This document shows positions 29,178 through 39,554 of a stretch of 64,000 nt of DNA, piece by piece. Every line of letters starts with the position of its first letter. The first letter of the stretch is position 1. The DNA comes from Xanthomonas sp. 10-10. GTDB taxonomy: Bacteria > Pseudomonadota > Gammaproteobacteria > Xanthomonadales > Xanthomonadaceae. The translations under genes and the position numbers were made by a program. The notes under the pieces are model-generated. The model had not been told where the DNA came from and ran no database searches. It saw only the letters and a list, made by a program, of their open reading frames with translations. The stretch spans positions 2,294,001 to 2,358,000 of the forward strand of contig NZ_CP144460.1 of NCBI RefSeq assembly GCF_040182365.1. Direction: 5' to 3'.

Positions 29178-30764
29178 ATGCAGCTTCGCTTCGCTCTTCT
29201 AGTCCTGGTGGGGTTCGGCGGCAGCGCCTATGCGCGCGATGCGGTGGTCGATGGCATCGTCTACGAAGAGCGCGACGGGCGTGCCGGCCGCGCTGCCGAT
29301 GAGCCCGGCCTTGCCGATGTGGCGGTGTCCAACGGCGAGCAGATCGTGCGTACCAATGCGCAGGGCCGCTACCGCCTGCCGGTGCGCGACGGGCAGACGG
29401 TGTTCGTGATCAAGCCGGGCGATCGCCGGTTTGTGCCAACCGCTGACGGATTGCCGGGGTTCTGGCGACATTACGCACCGCGCGGCTCTGCCAAGCACAA
29501 ATACCGCGGCATCGCCGCCACTGGCCGCAAGACGCACGACTGGGATTTTGCGCTGACGCCGCGTGCGGAGGCGTCGGGCGCCGGGTTCGACATGCTGGTA
29601 TTCGCCGACAGCCAGACCGCCAGCCTGACCGATGTGGGCTACTACCAGCGCGATATCGTGGCGCCGCTGGTCGGCAAGACTGCCGCCCGGCTCGGCACCA
29701 CGCTGGGCGACATCGTCAGCGACGATCTGAGCCTGTATCCGGCCTTGAACAAGGTCACCACGCAGCTTGGCGTGCCGTGGTTCCATGTGCCCGGCAATCA
29801 CGATCTCAATATCGATGCCGGCGACGACCTGCAGTCGCTCGACAGCTGGCGTGCGGTGTACGGGCCGGACACTTACGCGGTGGAAGAAGCCAATGCCAGT
29901 TTCGTGTTTGTGGACGATGTGATCTACATGCCGGGCGGCAAGCCGGCGTATGTGGGTGGTCTGCGCGAGGACCAGTTCGTGTTTCTGCAGAGCTATCTGG
30001 CGCAGCTGCCGCGCAATCGCCTGCTGGTGCTGGGCATGCATATTCCGTTGTTCGATGCGGCCCCGGGGCAGGAGACCTTCCGGCACGCCGACCGCAGCCG
30101 GCTGTTCGCGCTGCTGAGCGAGTTCCCGCATGTGCTGGTGCTCAGCGCGCACAGCCATACGCAGCGGCAGGTGGATCATGGCGCGGACGAAGGCTGGCAG
30201 GGCGCGCGCCCGCTGCACGAATACAATGTCGGTGCGGCCTGCGGTGCGTTCTGGTCCGGGGTCAAGGATGCCGACGGCATTCCCGATGCGACGATGAGCG
30301 ACGGCACGCCCAACGGGTATGCGGTGCTGAAGGTTGCGCCCAGCGGCGACTACACGCTGGCCTATCACGTCGCACGCGCGGCCGACGATGTGCAGTTGTC
30401 GCTGTCTGCGCCCAAGGTGCTGAGGCAGGGCGCGTATCCGGCCTGGGGGGTGTACGCAAACGTGTTCATGGGGCAGGACACCACCGTGGTGGAGTCGCGT
30501 ATCGACGGTGGGCCGTGGCAGGCGATGAAGCGTGTCGAGCGCGCGGACCCGGGCCTGCTTGCGGAGAACGCGCGCGACGATGCAGCGCCCGGGCTGCGTG
30601 GTTACGACCGCTCGCCCGAGGCCACCGTGTCGACGCATCTGTGGCGTAGCGCGTTGCCCACCACGCTCGAGGTTGGCGAACATGCGATCGAGGTACGCGC
30701 TACGTTGCCGACAGGGCAGTACAGCGCACGCACGGTGTACCGCCTGCAGCGTGCCGACCCTTGA
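29178..30764 (+). CDS. Exported calcineurin-like metallophosphoesterase
   Basis: ATG 29178 gives 528 residues with a signal peptide (LRFALLVLVGFGGSAYARDA). An N-terminal immunoglobulin-like domain (VSNGEQIVRTNAQGRYRLPV, VIKPGDRRFVP) precedes the phosphoesterase core, which has FDMLVFADSQTASLTDVGYY, GDIVSDD, WFHVPGNHDLNIDAGDD and VLSAHSHTQRQVDHG. HIPLF supplies a further metal histidine. A C-terminal beta domain starts near SLSAPKVLRQ. The MetallophosN-core-MetallophosC order is typical of large secreted phosphatases of this superfamily. The substrate cannot be read from the sequence. It stands alone between two repeat arrays. Confidence 0.9.
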   Translation: MQLRFALLVLVGFGGSAYARDAVVDGIVYEERDGRAGRAADEPGLADVAVSNGEQIVRTNAQGRYRLPVRDGQTVFVIKPGDRRFVPTADGLPGFWRHYAPRGSAKHKYRGIAATGRKTHDWDFALTPRAEASGAGFDMLVFADSQTASLTDVGYYQRDIVAPLVGKTAARLGTTLGDIVSDDLSLYPALNKVTTQLGVPWFHVPGNHDLNIDAGDDLQSLDSWRAVYGPDTYAVEEANASFVFVDDVIYMPGGKPAYVGGLREDQFVFLQSYLAQLPRNRLLVLGMHIPLFDAAPGQETFRHADRSRLFALLSEFPHVLVLSAHSHTQRQVDHGADEGWQGARPLHEYNVGAACGAFWSGVKDADGIPDATMSDGTPNGYAVLKVAPSGDYTLAYHVARAADDVQLSLSAPKVLRQGAYPAWGVYANVFMGQDTTVVESRIDGGPWQAMKRVERADPGLLAENARDDAAPGLRGYDRSPEATVSTHLWRSALPTTLEVGEHAIEVRATLPTGQYSARTVYRLQRADP

Positions 30765-30794
30765 GCGGATGCGGGCGTGCAAGGCGGTGTGGCA

Positions 30795-31010
30795 GTGGGT
30801 TGCGGTAAGGCCTCTCGCGCACTAGTGCGCTCCTACGGAAAGGTGGCGCGGCAGTGTCTTGCGGTAAGGCCCGTCGCGCACAAGTGCGCTCCTACGGGAA
30901 GGTGGTGCGGCTGTGTCTTGCGGTAAGGCCCTCGCGCACAAGTGCGCTCCTACGGGAAGGCGGTGCTGCAGTGCGTTGCGGTGAGGCCCGTCGTGCACCG
31001 GCGCGCTGCT
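30795..31010. repeat. Four tandem ~59-bp repeats
   Basis: Units of 58-60 bases share TTGCGGTAAGGCCCGTCGCG and then CACAAGTGCGCTCCTACGG with GGTGGTGCGG. CAAGTGCGCTCCTAC-type ends occur near 30823, 30882 and 30940, and a fourth, degenerate copy ends near 31010. The GTGCGCTCCTACG ending is shared with the 141-bp repeat at 28605, so both belong to the same family of CGCGC/GCGCTCCTAC elements. Confidence 0.85.
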
Positions 31011-31041
31011 AGGGAATTCTTGTCGGGTTCCACAAACGCAA

Positions 31042-31066
31042 ACGCCTCCACGAAGGAGGCGTCTTG
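31042..31066. terminator. Putative rho-independent terminator hairpin
   Basis: ACGCCTCC (31042-31049) pairs perfectly with GGAGGCGT (31055-31062) around ACGAA, followed by CTTG on the plus strand and preceded by AAACGCAAA. It may end transcription of the phosphoesterase gene, the convergent peptidase gene, or both. The T tract is poor in both directions. Confidence 0.5.
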
Positions 31067-31182
31067 AGATACGGGCTGGCAGGCGGATGCGCGCTGGCGA
31101 AGATCGGTGCTGGCTGGCGCAATGCTGGCTGGCTGCGCGAGTGTAGCGGCGCGGTGTCATCGCTGACGAAATGAGAATTAGT

Positions 31183-31210
31183 CTCAGTGCTCAGTGCTCA
31201 GTGCTCAGCG
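31183..31210. repeat. Four copies of a 7-bp tandem repeat
   Basis: CTCAGTG is repeated three times and followed by CTCAGCG (31183-31210). The array overlaps the stop codon of the minus-strand peptidase gene (TGA at 31205-31207), so its copy number would change only the 3' flank. Confidence 0.85.
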
Positions 31211-32245
31211 TTGTGGCGGCGCTGCAGATGTCTGGTCGGGCGAGGCCTCCCGTCGGGACGCAGGCCGTGCCGGCGTCGCTGATTCGGCCGTATCGCTTGC
31301 CGGTTCGGCGTCAGCTGTGCCGTGCGCGTCGGTGTCCACATCGGCGTTGGGGGCGTTCTCCAGCGGCGGGTACGGGTAGGCAACTGCCGGACCGATGTGC
31401 AGCCCGGCGCGCCAGCGTGCCAGTACCGGCGCAATGCGCCGGCCCAGCGATTGTTGCGGCAATGACGGCAGCTCGCCGTCCTGTTTCTCGCGCGCGGTGA
31501 TCGCGGTCTTGGCCATGGCAAAGGCGGCCAGCGGATCGTCGCTGTGGTTCATGCCGTCGATCAGCCAGGCCTGGCCGAAGTAGGTGGCATTGGACGTATT
31601 GCCACAGCCGAACGATGGCCGATCCGCGCGTGCTGCGGTCAGGATCAGCGTGTCCGGCGAGCGCAGCGCCGGAATGAAGCCACCCGAATAGCAGGCCGAC
31701 AGCACGATGATGCGGTTGTCGATGCCGGCATCGTCCAGCGCCTTGCGCAAGTCCTGCGGGCTGATGAAATCCTCTTCGTTCTGATCCACCTGGACGTAGA
31801 GCGTGTGGTCCTCGGTGCCGTGGGTGGTGACGAACAGCAGTAGCGCATCTTGCTTGCGATCCATGCGTTTGCCGATCGCAGCGAGCGTGTCGTAGAGATT
31901 GTCGTAAGTCGCCAGCGGTGCGTACGGCTGCTCGCCCAGGTTGTCCGGGTTGTTGACCAGCGTGACCACGCGGCCGCGCGCATCGAAGCGTTGTTCGAAC
32001 AATTGCCTGAGGTACAGCGTTTCGTTGCGAAATACGTCGTCGCTGGCATCGCCGGCAAAGCCGACGACATACAGGTCGGTGACGCCGGGGCGCTGCGCTT
32101 GCAGCGCGACCAGCGCCTTCTTCAATGCGGCCTGGTCGACCGGGTCCACCTGCGCCGCGTCATCCGCGGTCTGCGCCGGCAACGTCGCGCCCGCATCGGG
32201 ATGACAGCCGGCAACCAGCAAGACCACGGCCAGCAGCACCAGCAT
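31205..32245 (-). CDS. C13-family (legumain/caspase-like) lipoprotein peptidase
   Basis: ATG 32243-32245 opens a lipoprotein signal (VLLAVVLLVAGCHPD) whose lipobox LVAGC predicts lipid attachment; the track of upstream codons is low-complexity and an unlikely start. The product has 346 residues. The core has TDLYVVGFAGDASDDVFRNE, VVTLVNNPDN and LLLFVTTHGTEDHTLYVQVD, with the catalytic His in TTHG. RIIVLSACYSGGFIPAL has the catalytic Cys in SACYSGGF, and CGNTSNATYFGQAWL follows. This is the peptidase C13/caspase-like fold. The C-terminal ~60 residues are acidic and low-complexity. It is convergent with the phosphoesterase gene. Substrate unknown. Confidence 0.9.
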   Translation of the reverse strand: MLVLLAVVLLVAGCHPDAGATLPAQTADDAAQVDPVDQAALKKALVALQAQRPGVTDLYVVGFAGDASDDVFRNETLYLRQLFEQRFDARGRVVTLVNNPDNLGEQPYAPLATYDNLYDTLAAIGKRMDRKQDALLLFVTTHGTEDHTLYVQVDQNEEDFISPQDLRKALDDAGIDNRIIVLSACYSGGFIPALRSPDTLILTAARADRPSFGCGNTSNATYFGQAWLIDGMNHSDDPLAAFAMAKTAITAREKQDGELPSLPQQSLGRRIAPVLARWRAGLHIGPAVAYPYPPLENAPNADVDTDAHGTADAEPASDTAESATPARPASRREASPDQTSAAPPQR

Positions 32246-32761
32246 CCGGCGTACCAACACGTGCGACGCCAAGGGTGATTGGAGCGATGGGGACAACGCC
32301 GATGCCTCGATGATGGTGGGAAGGGGAGTACGTGGAGCGATCGAACGAACCTTGCCGTCAGGCGACTGCGGTTGCCCGCAGGCAGATGCGCCGACGGCGC
32401 AAGCCGGCAGCGGCGATGCGCGGACCAGAAGGCAACGTCCAGACCTGCGAGACGCTGCGCACCGTCGCCCAACCCGTTGGCGCATGCAGGAGCTGGCGAA
32501 CGGTCAGCTCCACTGACGCACGCATGCGTTGGCAATCAGTGTGCGCCGGGCGAGCTCGCTGCAGTGGCTTCGACACCGCCTTGCTGCCTGCAAGCGATGT
32601 CCTCGTGCGACCGCGAACGGTGGCCGCAGACGAGTCGACCACTCGCATCAGGCCTGGCTCGAAGGCTCGCTGGTGCCGAGTCCGGCGCGTGAGACGCATC
32701 GATCCTGCACCCTCATCGGCTGCCGCACCGCGACAGCCGACGTCTCAGCGAACCTGCCGGC
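32246..32761. other. Intergenic region without a recognised gene
   Basis: About 515 bases between the start of the C13 peptidase gene and the end of mtnC. Open frames here are short and unlike known proteins. No RNA gene, repeat or clear promoter was recognised. Confidence 0.5.
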
Positions 32762-34029
<1,268 letters not shown>

Positions 34030-34066
34030 GGCGGTCTGGCTCACGAATGGGGGGGGCGGACGGTAC

Positions 34067-34720
34067 TTAGCGCGGGCCGCGCAGTTTCAGCAGTTCGAGT
34101 TCGCAATGCAGCAGGAATTCGAACGCTTCCAGGTGACGGCGTGCCTCGGCCATGTTGCGGCCCCAGGCATACAGGCCGTGTCCTTCGATGAGATACCCCC
34201 ACATGCTCTGTTTGTCCAGCAAGGCGTCGACCTGCGCGGCCAGCACCTGCATGTCCTGGGTGTTAGCGAACACCGGCACGTCCACCGCGGTTTCGTGGGT
34301 GGTATTGCCCTCGAAGGCCTTGAGCAGTTCGTAGCCTTCCAGGCGGATCACCCCGCTGCCCGCATACAGGCGGGACGCAATCGTCTGCACCGGCGAATGC
34401 GTGTGCAGCACGCAGCCGATCTCCGGGAACCGGCGATACAGCTGGGTGTGCAGCAGGGTCTCGGCGGACGGGCGCAACGGGCGGCCAACGGCCTGGCCAT
34501 CGAAGTCCACCACCATGATGTCTTCTTCGACCAGGCGGCCCTTGTCGCGGCCGGAGACGGTGATCGCGGCGTGCTGCTCGTCCAGGCGATGGGAGAAATT
34601 GCTACTGGTGGCTGGCGTCCAGCCGGCCTGGGCCAGCTCGCGGATGTTGCCGATCAGCAACTGCGCCAGCTCGTGCAGACGGGCGGCGCTATGGGGCAGG
34701 GGGGCAGTGGTCGCATTCAT
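34067..34720 (-). CDS. mtnB: Methylthioribulose-1-phosphate dehydratase
   Basis: A class II aldolase/adducin-family Zn enzyme that dehydrates methylthioribulose-1-phosphate. The 217-residue product has [28 protein letters not shown], the Zn-binding histidines in [17 protein letters not shown], and a third His in [13 protein letters not shown]. It is the first gene of the mtnB-D-C operon. mtnA and mtnP, needed for the earlier steps, are not in this window. The region upstream holds a palindromic element rather than a recognisable riboswitch. Confidence 0.94.
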   Translation of the reverse strand: MNATTAPLPHSAARLHELAQLLIGNIRELAQAGWTPATSSNFSHRLDEQHAAITVSGRDKGRLVEEDIMVVDFDGQAVGRPLRPSAETLLHTQLYRRFPEIGCVLHTHSPVQTIASRLYAGSGVIRLEGYELLKAFEGNTTHETAVDVPVFANTQDMQVLAAQVDALLDKQSMWGYLIEGHGLYAWGRNMAEARRHLEAFEFLLHCELELLKLRGPR

Positions 34721-34932
34721 GGACCTATTCTACTGCCCCGCCGGATTACGGTCAGGTGCAGCGCAGCAGGGTTTGTTGCTGCCACGCCCGGGTCGCGAAT
34801 GGCTGACAGACGATGAAGAGCGCGCGTCAGGCGGTGAACGCAATGGTTTTTTGTTAGCCGCCTCTTGCCGGAGGCAGTCAGAGGGCCAGGTGAAACGCTG
34901 AGTCGGTCGAGGGCGCGGTGCCCTCACCGCTT
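34721..34932. other. mtnB upstream region
   Basis: Intergenic sequence between mtnB and the nested palindrome. It should hold the mtnB promoter. I saw no SAM-riboswitch-like fold or clear operator. Confidence 0.4.
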
Positions 34933-35325
34933 GCGGGACACGCCGTGAACCCGTCCCTGGGGGCTCGGTGGCGGCATCCATGCCGCCACACGGTCCCGCA
35001 ACCGGCGAGGACACCGCACCAGACAATTGGTCGGCTGTTTTCTTGAAAGCATGTCGCTCGGCCTGCGGCGGCAGGCGAGACGTTTGCAGGTTGCGCGTTT
35101 AAACGCTTGCCTGCTGCTCGGCTTGCGATGGGAAGATGGCGAGAAGCGGGTCGAGACACGGTGGCTCGACCATCGCACCTCATCCTTTGCTTTCAACGAT
35201 GCACACCGACCATCTCGACAGGTCCTTGCCCGCCCACCGTCGCGGGACCTTACGCGGCATGGATGCCGCATAAGAGCCTCCATGGACGGATTCACGGCGT
35301 GTCCCGCGATGGTGGGCGGGCAAGG
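34933..35325. repeat. Large nested inverted repeat
   Basis: GCGGGACACGCCGTGAACCC (from 34933) to ATCCATGCCGCCAC (34988) is repeated in inverted orientation at 35250-35307. The right copy is itself enclosed by CTTGCCCGCCCACCGTCGCGG (35226-35244) and its inverted partner GCGATGGTGGGCGGGCAAGG (35305-35325). The right element is therefore a compact ~100-bp palindrome. No coding sequence is evident in the region up to 35463. Confidence 0.75.
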
Positions 35326-35463
35326 GCCCTGCAACCAAACCGCAGATCAGGGTCCTGCAGCCAAGTCATAGATCAGCCGCCCAGGAGCCGAAGACCTGTC
35401 ACCCGCTCTGCCATACACCGGCGGGCGGTCGTTTTGTCAGTGGCTGCTGACGCGCGCGCGTGC

Positions 35464-36894
35464 TCAGCGACCGTCGCGCAGACGGCTGTGGCGGTAGCCG
35501 TAGCCGAAATAGACCACTAGCCCGACCAGCGTCCACACCCCCATCAGCATCCAGTTGTGCAGAGTCATGGCCGACAGCAGGGCAAGGCAGCTCAGCACAC
35601 CGGCGATGCAGATCGGCCAGGCGAACGGAATGCGGAACGGACGCGGCAGTTCCGGATGGGTGTAACGCAGGATCAGCACGCCTGCGCACACGGCGGCGAA
35701 GGCGATCAGCGTGCCCATCGAGGTCAGCTCGCCCAGCACGTCCAGCGGGAACACCGCTGCCAGCAGGGCGATCCCCACGCCGGTGATCACGGTGTTGATG
35801 TGCGGGGTGCGGTACTTGGGATGGATGCGGGTAAAGATCGACGGCAGCAGGCCGTCGCGCGCGATGATCATGAAGATGCGCGGCTGCCCGATGATCATCA
35901 CCAGCACCACCGACGACAAGCCGATCAGCGCGCCGACTTCCACCACCACCCGCAACCAGGCCAGCTGCGGGTGCGCGGCCACCGCCGTCACCACCGGCTC
36001 ATCGGTGCCAAGCTGGGTGAATGGCACCAGGCCGGTCATCACTGCGGCCATGGCGATGTAGAGCACGGTGCAGATCACCAGCGACAGCATCATGCCGATC
36101 GGCAGATCGCGTTGCGGCCGGTGCGATTCCTGCGCCGCCACCGATACCGCTTCGAAGCCGATATAGGCGAAGAACACCATCGCCGCGCCACGCAGCACGC
36201 CTTCCATGCCGTACTTGCCCGGTGCTTCGTTGGCGGGGATGAAGGGATGCCAGTTGGCCGGGTCGACGTACTTCCAGCCGGCCGTAATGACCAGGATGAT
36301 CAGCCCGGTCTTGAGGATCACCATCGCCATGTTCATCGCCGACGACTTGCGGATGCCGACATAGCACAGCCAGGTCAGCAACAGCACGATGCCGGCAGCG
36401 GGCAGGTTGGCGATCGCGCCGGTGCGCTGCAGTTTGCCGTCCAGCGGTGCGCTGACCAGGGCGGCCGGCAAATGGATGCCGAAGTGTTCCAGCAGGCTGA
36501 GGAAATAGCCGGTCCAGCTGACCGCCACCGCAGAGGCGGAGACGCCGTATTCCAGCACCAGCATCCAACCGATGAACCAGGCCGCCAATTCGCCGAAGGT
36601 GGCGTAGGTGTAGGTGTAGGCGCTGCCGGACACCGGCACCATGGCGGCGAATTCGGCGTAGGCCATGGCGCAGAACGCGCAGCAGATCGCCGCAAGCACG
36701 AACGACAGCACGATCGCCGGGCCGGCATGGTCGGCTGCGGCCTGCCCGGTAATCACGAAGATGCCGCCGCCGATCACCGCGCCGATGCCCAGGGCAGTCA
36801 GCCCCCAGGGACCGAGCGCGCGTTGCAGGCCCAGCCCGTCGGCCGCCTCATGGCTGGCGTGCGGGTGTTTGGTGGCCCAAAGTTGTTTGAACAT
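35464..36894 (-). CDS. APC-family amino acid permease (first of two paralogues)
   Basis: A 476-residue inner-membrane protein with about 12 hydrophobic helices. The first helix region GLTALGIGAVIGGGIFVITG is the APC substrate-binding glycine loop, and AYAEFAAMVPVSGSAYTYTY, FIGWMLVLEYGVSASAVAVS and VFFAYIGFEAVSVAAQE are conserved in the cationic amino acid transporter/YfnA branch. The C-terminus is HPELPRPFRIPFAWPICIAG and two more helices. It is transcribed in the same direction as its paralogue at 36968, 73 bases apart, and shares close similarity along its length, pointing to a tandem duplication. Confidence 0.93.
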   Translation of the reverse strand: MFKQLWATKHPHASHEAADGLGLQRALGPWGLTALGIGAVIGGGIFVITGQAAADHAGPAIVLSFVLAAICCAFCAMAYAEFAAMVPVSGSAYTYTYATFGELAAWFIGWMLVLEYGVSASAVAVSWTGYFLSLLEHFGIHLPAALVSAPLDGKLQRTGAIANLPAAGIVLLLTWLCYVGIRKSSAMNMAMVILKTGLIILVITAGWKYVDPANWHPFIPANEAPGKYGMEGVLRGAAMVFFAYIGFEAVSVAAQESHRPQRDLPIGMMLSLVICTVLYIAMAAVMTGLVPFTQLGTDEPVVTAVAAHPQLAWLRVVVEVGALIGLSSVVLVMIIGQPRIFMIIARDGLLPSIFTRIHPKYRTPHINTVITGVGIALLAAVFPLDVLGELTSMGTLIAFAAVCAGVLILRYTHPELPRPFRIPFAWPICIAGVLSCLALLSAMTLHNWMLMGVWTLVGLVVYFGYGYRHSRLRDGR

Positions 36895-36967
36895 GGAGCG
36901 GTTCCGGCTTGGCGCTGCGCGCGATCGTTGAACGAGAAGACCGGCGCGGACGCCGGTCTTGAGAGGG

Positions 36968-38440
36968 TCAGGCCTTGCGGGCCAGACGGCTATGGTGGAT
37001 GCCGTAGCCGAAATAGATGCACAGGCCGATCACGGTCCAGCCCACGAACACTTTCCAGTGTTCCTGGAAGGCCTGGAAGAACAGGAACAGGCAGGCCAAT
37101 GCGCCAAGCGGGCAGATCACCATCGCCAACGGCACCCGGAACGGGCGCGGCAGCTCGGGCTTGGTGAAGCGCAGCACCATCACGCCGGCGCAGACGGTGG
37201 CGAAGGCAAGCAGGGTGCCCATCGACACCAGTTCGCCCAGCACGTTCAGCGGGATCACCCCGGCCAACAGCGCCGCGACCACACCGACGAAGATGGTGCC
37301 GACGTATGGCGTGCGGAATTTCGGGTGCACCTTGCCGAACAGTTTAGGCATCAACCCATCCTTGGCCATGGTGTAGAAGATGCGCGGCTGCGCCATCAGC
37401 ATCACCAGCACCACCGAGGACAGGCCGGCGATCGCGCCGATCTCCACCGCCGTCTTGAGCCAGCTCAATTGCGGGTGCGCTTCCAGCGCGGTGGCCACCG
37501 GCTTGGCGGTGCCAAGCTGGGTATACGGGAGCAAGCCGGTCAACACCGCGCAGACGATGATGTAGATGACGGTACAGATTGCCAACGACACCAGGATGCC
37601 GATCGGCATGTTCTTCTGCGGGTCCTTGGTCTCGCCGGCGGAGGTGGAGACCGCGTCGAAGCCGATATAGGAGAAGAACACGATGGAGGCCGCGCGGAAC
37701 ACCCCGTCCCAGCCGAACTGCCCCGGCCCGGTGTTCTCCGGGATGAAGGGGTGCCAGTTCGCCGGGTCGATGTAGGCGATGCCGAAGCCGACGAACAGGC
37801 AGATCACCACCACCTTGATCGCCACCACGATCGCGTTGGCGAATGCCGACTGGGTGACGCCCACGTAGCACAGCATGCTCACCGCGCCGACAATCAGTAC
37901 GGCCGGCAGGTTGACGAGATTGCCGGAGCTGACAAAGCCGTGGCCGTCCCAGGTCAATGGCGCGCCCGCCAGCTCTGCCGGGAACGGCAAACCGAGCGTG
38001 CCGGTCAGGAAGCTGATGAGGTAGGCCGACCAACCGACCGCGACGCTGGAACCGGCAAACAGGTACTCCAGCACCAGGCACCAGCCGATGAACCAGGCGA
38101 TGCCTTCGCCGAGAGTGGCGTACGAGTAGGAATAGGCGCTGCCGGAGACCGGCATCATCGCCGCGAACTCGGCGTAGCACAGGCCGGCGAAGGCGCAGGC
38201 GATGCCGGCGAAGACGAACGACAACATCACCGCCGGGCCGGCGTGATTGGCCGCGGCCTGGCCGGTCAGGACAAAGATGCCGGCGCCGATCACCGCGCCG
38301 ATGCCGAGCATGATCAGGTGCTTGGCGGTGAGGGTCCGTTGCAGCGTCGCTTCGCCCTGCAGGCTGCCTTCGACCGGTTCGCCCGCATCCACATGTCCAG
38401 CGGGCTCGATCGGTTTGACCCTCAACAGAGACTTCAGCAT
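36968..38440 (-). CDS. APC-family amino acid permease (second paralogue)
   Basis: ATG 38438-38440 (MLKSLLRVKPIEPAG) with AGGGATG upstream gives 490 residues; longer starts add low-complexity residues. About 12 membrane helices with LIMLGIGAVIGAGIFVLTG, CYAEFAAMMPVSGSAYSYSY and FFSYIGFDAVSTSAGETKDP. It has a longer N-terminal extension than the neighbour (36% of the first 50 residues are charged or small). The pair belongs to the YfnA-like transporters of cationic or neutral amino acids; the substrate cannot be fixed from sequence. Confidence 0.93.
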   Translation of the reverse strand: MLKSLLRVKPIEPAGHVDAGEPVEGSLQGEATLQRTLTAKHLIMLGIGAVIGAGIFVLTGQAAANHAGPAVMLSFVFAGIACAFAGLCYAEFAAMMPVSGSAYSYSYATLGEGIAWFIGWCLVLEYLFAGSSVAVGWSAYLISFLTGTLGLPFPAELAGAPLTWDGHGFVSSGNLVNLPAVLIVGAVSMLCYVGVTQSAFANAIVVAIKVVVICLFVGFGIAYIDPANWHPFIPENTGPGQFGWDGVFRAASIVFFSYIGFDAVSTSAGETKDPQKNMPIGILVSLAICTVIYIIVCAVLTGLLPYTQLGTAKPVATALEAHPQLSWLKTAVEIGAIAGLSSVVLVMLMAQPRIFYTMAKDGLMPKLFGKVHPKFRTPYVGTIFVGVVAALLAGVIPLNVLGELVSMGTLLAFATVCAGVMVLRFTKPELPRPFRVPLAMVICPLGALACLFLFFQAFQEHWKVFVGWTVIGLCIYFGYGIHHSRLARKA

Positions 38441-38597
38441 TCGGTACATCCCTAAGTGGCAGAACGGAAGGCGCGCGCGCCTGGGCGAAAGGTGTGCGCC
38501 GCATCCCAATGGGACAGGCAAGCGGCCTACCTTGCCAAAGCTACACGCTCACGACAAGCGCGTACGCAGCATGAATGGCGATAATGGTCGCTGATCC

Positions 38598-39167
38598 ATG
38601 CGCAACCGAGAACGACAGATGGTGGATGCAACCCTGCGGCAGCACCTGGCTGCGTACCGCGCCCGCTGGCCGGACGAGGCCGACGTGGTCGACCAGTTCA
38701 TGCAGCTGCTGGACGATGCCACCGATCCGTTTGTGCGCGAGCGTGTCGAAGGTCATTTCACCGGCTCGGCCTGGGTGGTCAGCGCCGACGGCAGCCGCAC
38801 GCTGCTGACCCATCACCGCAAGTTGCAGCGCTGGTTGCAGCTGGGCGGACACGCCGACGGCGACCGCGATCTGGCGCAGGTGGCCTTGCGCGAAGCCGAA
38901 GAAGAGTCCGGTCTGACCGGTTTGCGGTTGGCAGACGCCGCGTTGTTAGACCTGGACCGCCACTGGATCCCCGCACGTGGCGAGGTGGCCGGGCACTGGC
39001 ATTACGACGCGCGCTATGTGGTGGTCGCGGGTACGGATGAGACCTTCACGGTCAGCGAAGAGTCGCTCGCTTTGGCGTGGCGCCCGATCGCCGAGTTGCT
39101 GGCCGAGCCGGAGCTGGACCCGTCGATGCGGCGCATGGCTGAGAAGTGGATGGCCCGAGGCGTGTGA
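38598..39167 (+). CDS. NUDIX hydrolase
   Basis: A 189-residue cytoplasmic protein that probably hydrolyses a nucleoside diphosphate derivative. The Nudix box is QLGGHADGDRDLAQVALREA followed by EEESGLTGL. The residues R-E-x-x-E-E-x-G are intact but the first glutamate of the canonical GX5E is Asp here. The N-terminal helix region (VDQFMQLLDDATDPFVRERV) and the GHFTGSAWVV strand match the subgroup that acts on phosphorylated compounds near amino acid genes. It is divergent from the permease gene (157 bp apart). Confidence 0.9.
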   Translation: MRNRERQMVDATLRQHLAAYRARWPDEADVVDQFMQLLDDATDPFVRERVEGHFTGSAWVVSADGSRTLLTHHRKLQRWLQLGGHADGDRDLAQVALREAEEESGLTGLRLADAALLDLDRHWIPARGEVAGHWHYDARYVVVAGTDETFTVSEESLALAWRPIAELLAEPELDPSMRRMAEKWMARGV

Positions 39168-39183
39168 TGGGGGCTGAGGTGCG

Positions 39184-39535
39184 CGCCCTCATCCGCCCTG
39201 CGGGCACCTTCTCCCGCTTGCGGGAGAAGGGAACAAGCGGGGGAAGGGCGACCTGCACCCACTGTCTCCCGCAAGTGGGGGAAGGGCGACCTGCACCCAC
39301 TGTCTCCCGCAAGCGGGGGAAGGGCGACCTGCACCCACTGTCTCCCGCAAGCGGGGGAAGGGCGACCTGCACCCACTGTCTCCCGCAAGCGGGGGAAGGG
39401 CGACCTGCACCCACTGTCTCCCGCAAGTGGGGGGAAGGCGACCTGCACTCTCTGTCTCCTGAAAGAGGGAGAAGGACGACCTGCACTGCCTTCTCCCGCG
39501 TGCGGGAGAAGGTGGCGCAAAGCGCCGGATGAGGG
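39184..39535. repeat. Palindromic intergenic repeat with an internal 38-bp tandem array
   Basis: The ends CCCTCATCCGCCCTGCGG and GCGCCGGATGAGGG match the element at 20851. Between them GCGACCTGCACCC recurs at 39248, 39286, 39324, 39362, 39400 and 39438, with a variant at 39476, an exact 38-base period. The unit is roughly AAGCGGGGGAAGGGCGACCT plus GCACCCACTGTCTCCCGC. The array was probably made by local amplification of the stem's CTCCCGC/GCGGGAG sequences. Confidence 0.9.
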
Positions 39536-39554
39536 CCGCGCGTGCACCAACGGA

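Noticed and set aside
31171-31187. Fur-like AATGAGAATTAGTCTCA
   Set aside because: It lies downstream of two convergent genes rather than upstream of a start, so a regulatory role is unlikely.
34721-34932. Possible SAM-responsive riboswitch before mtnB
   Set aside because: Looked for because of the methionine salvage operon; no conserved core or terminator/antiterminator pair could be recognised.
39184-39535. CRISPR-like regular spacing of 38 bp
   Set aside because: Units are tandem with no variable spacers and no cas genes are near; the outer ends belong to a known type of palindromic repeat in this window.
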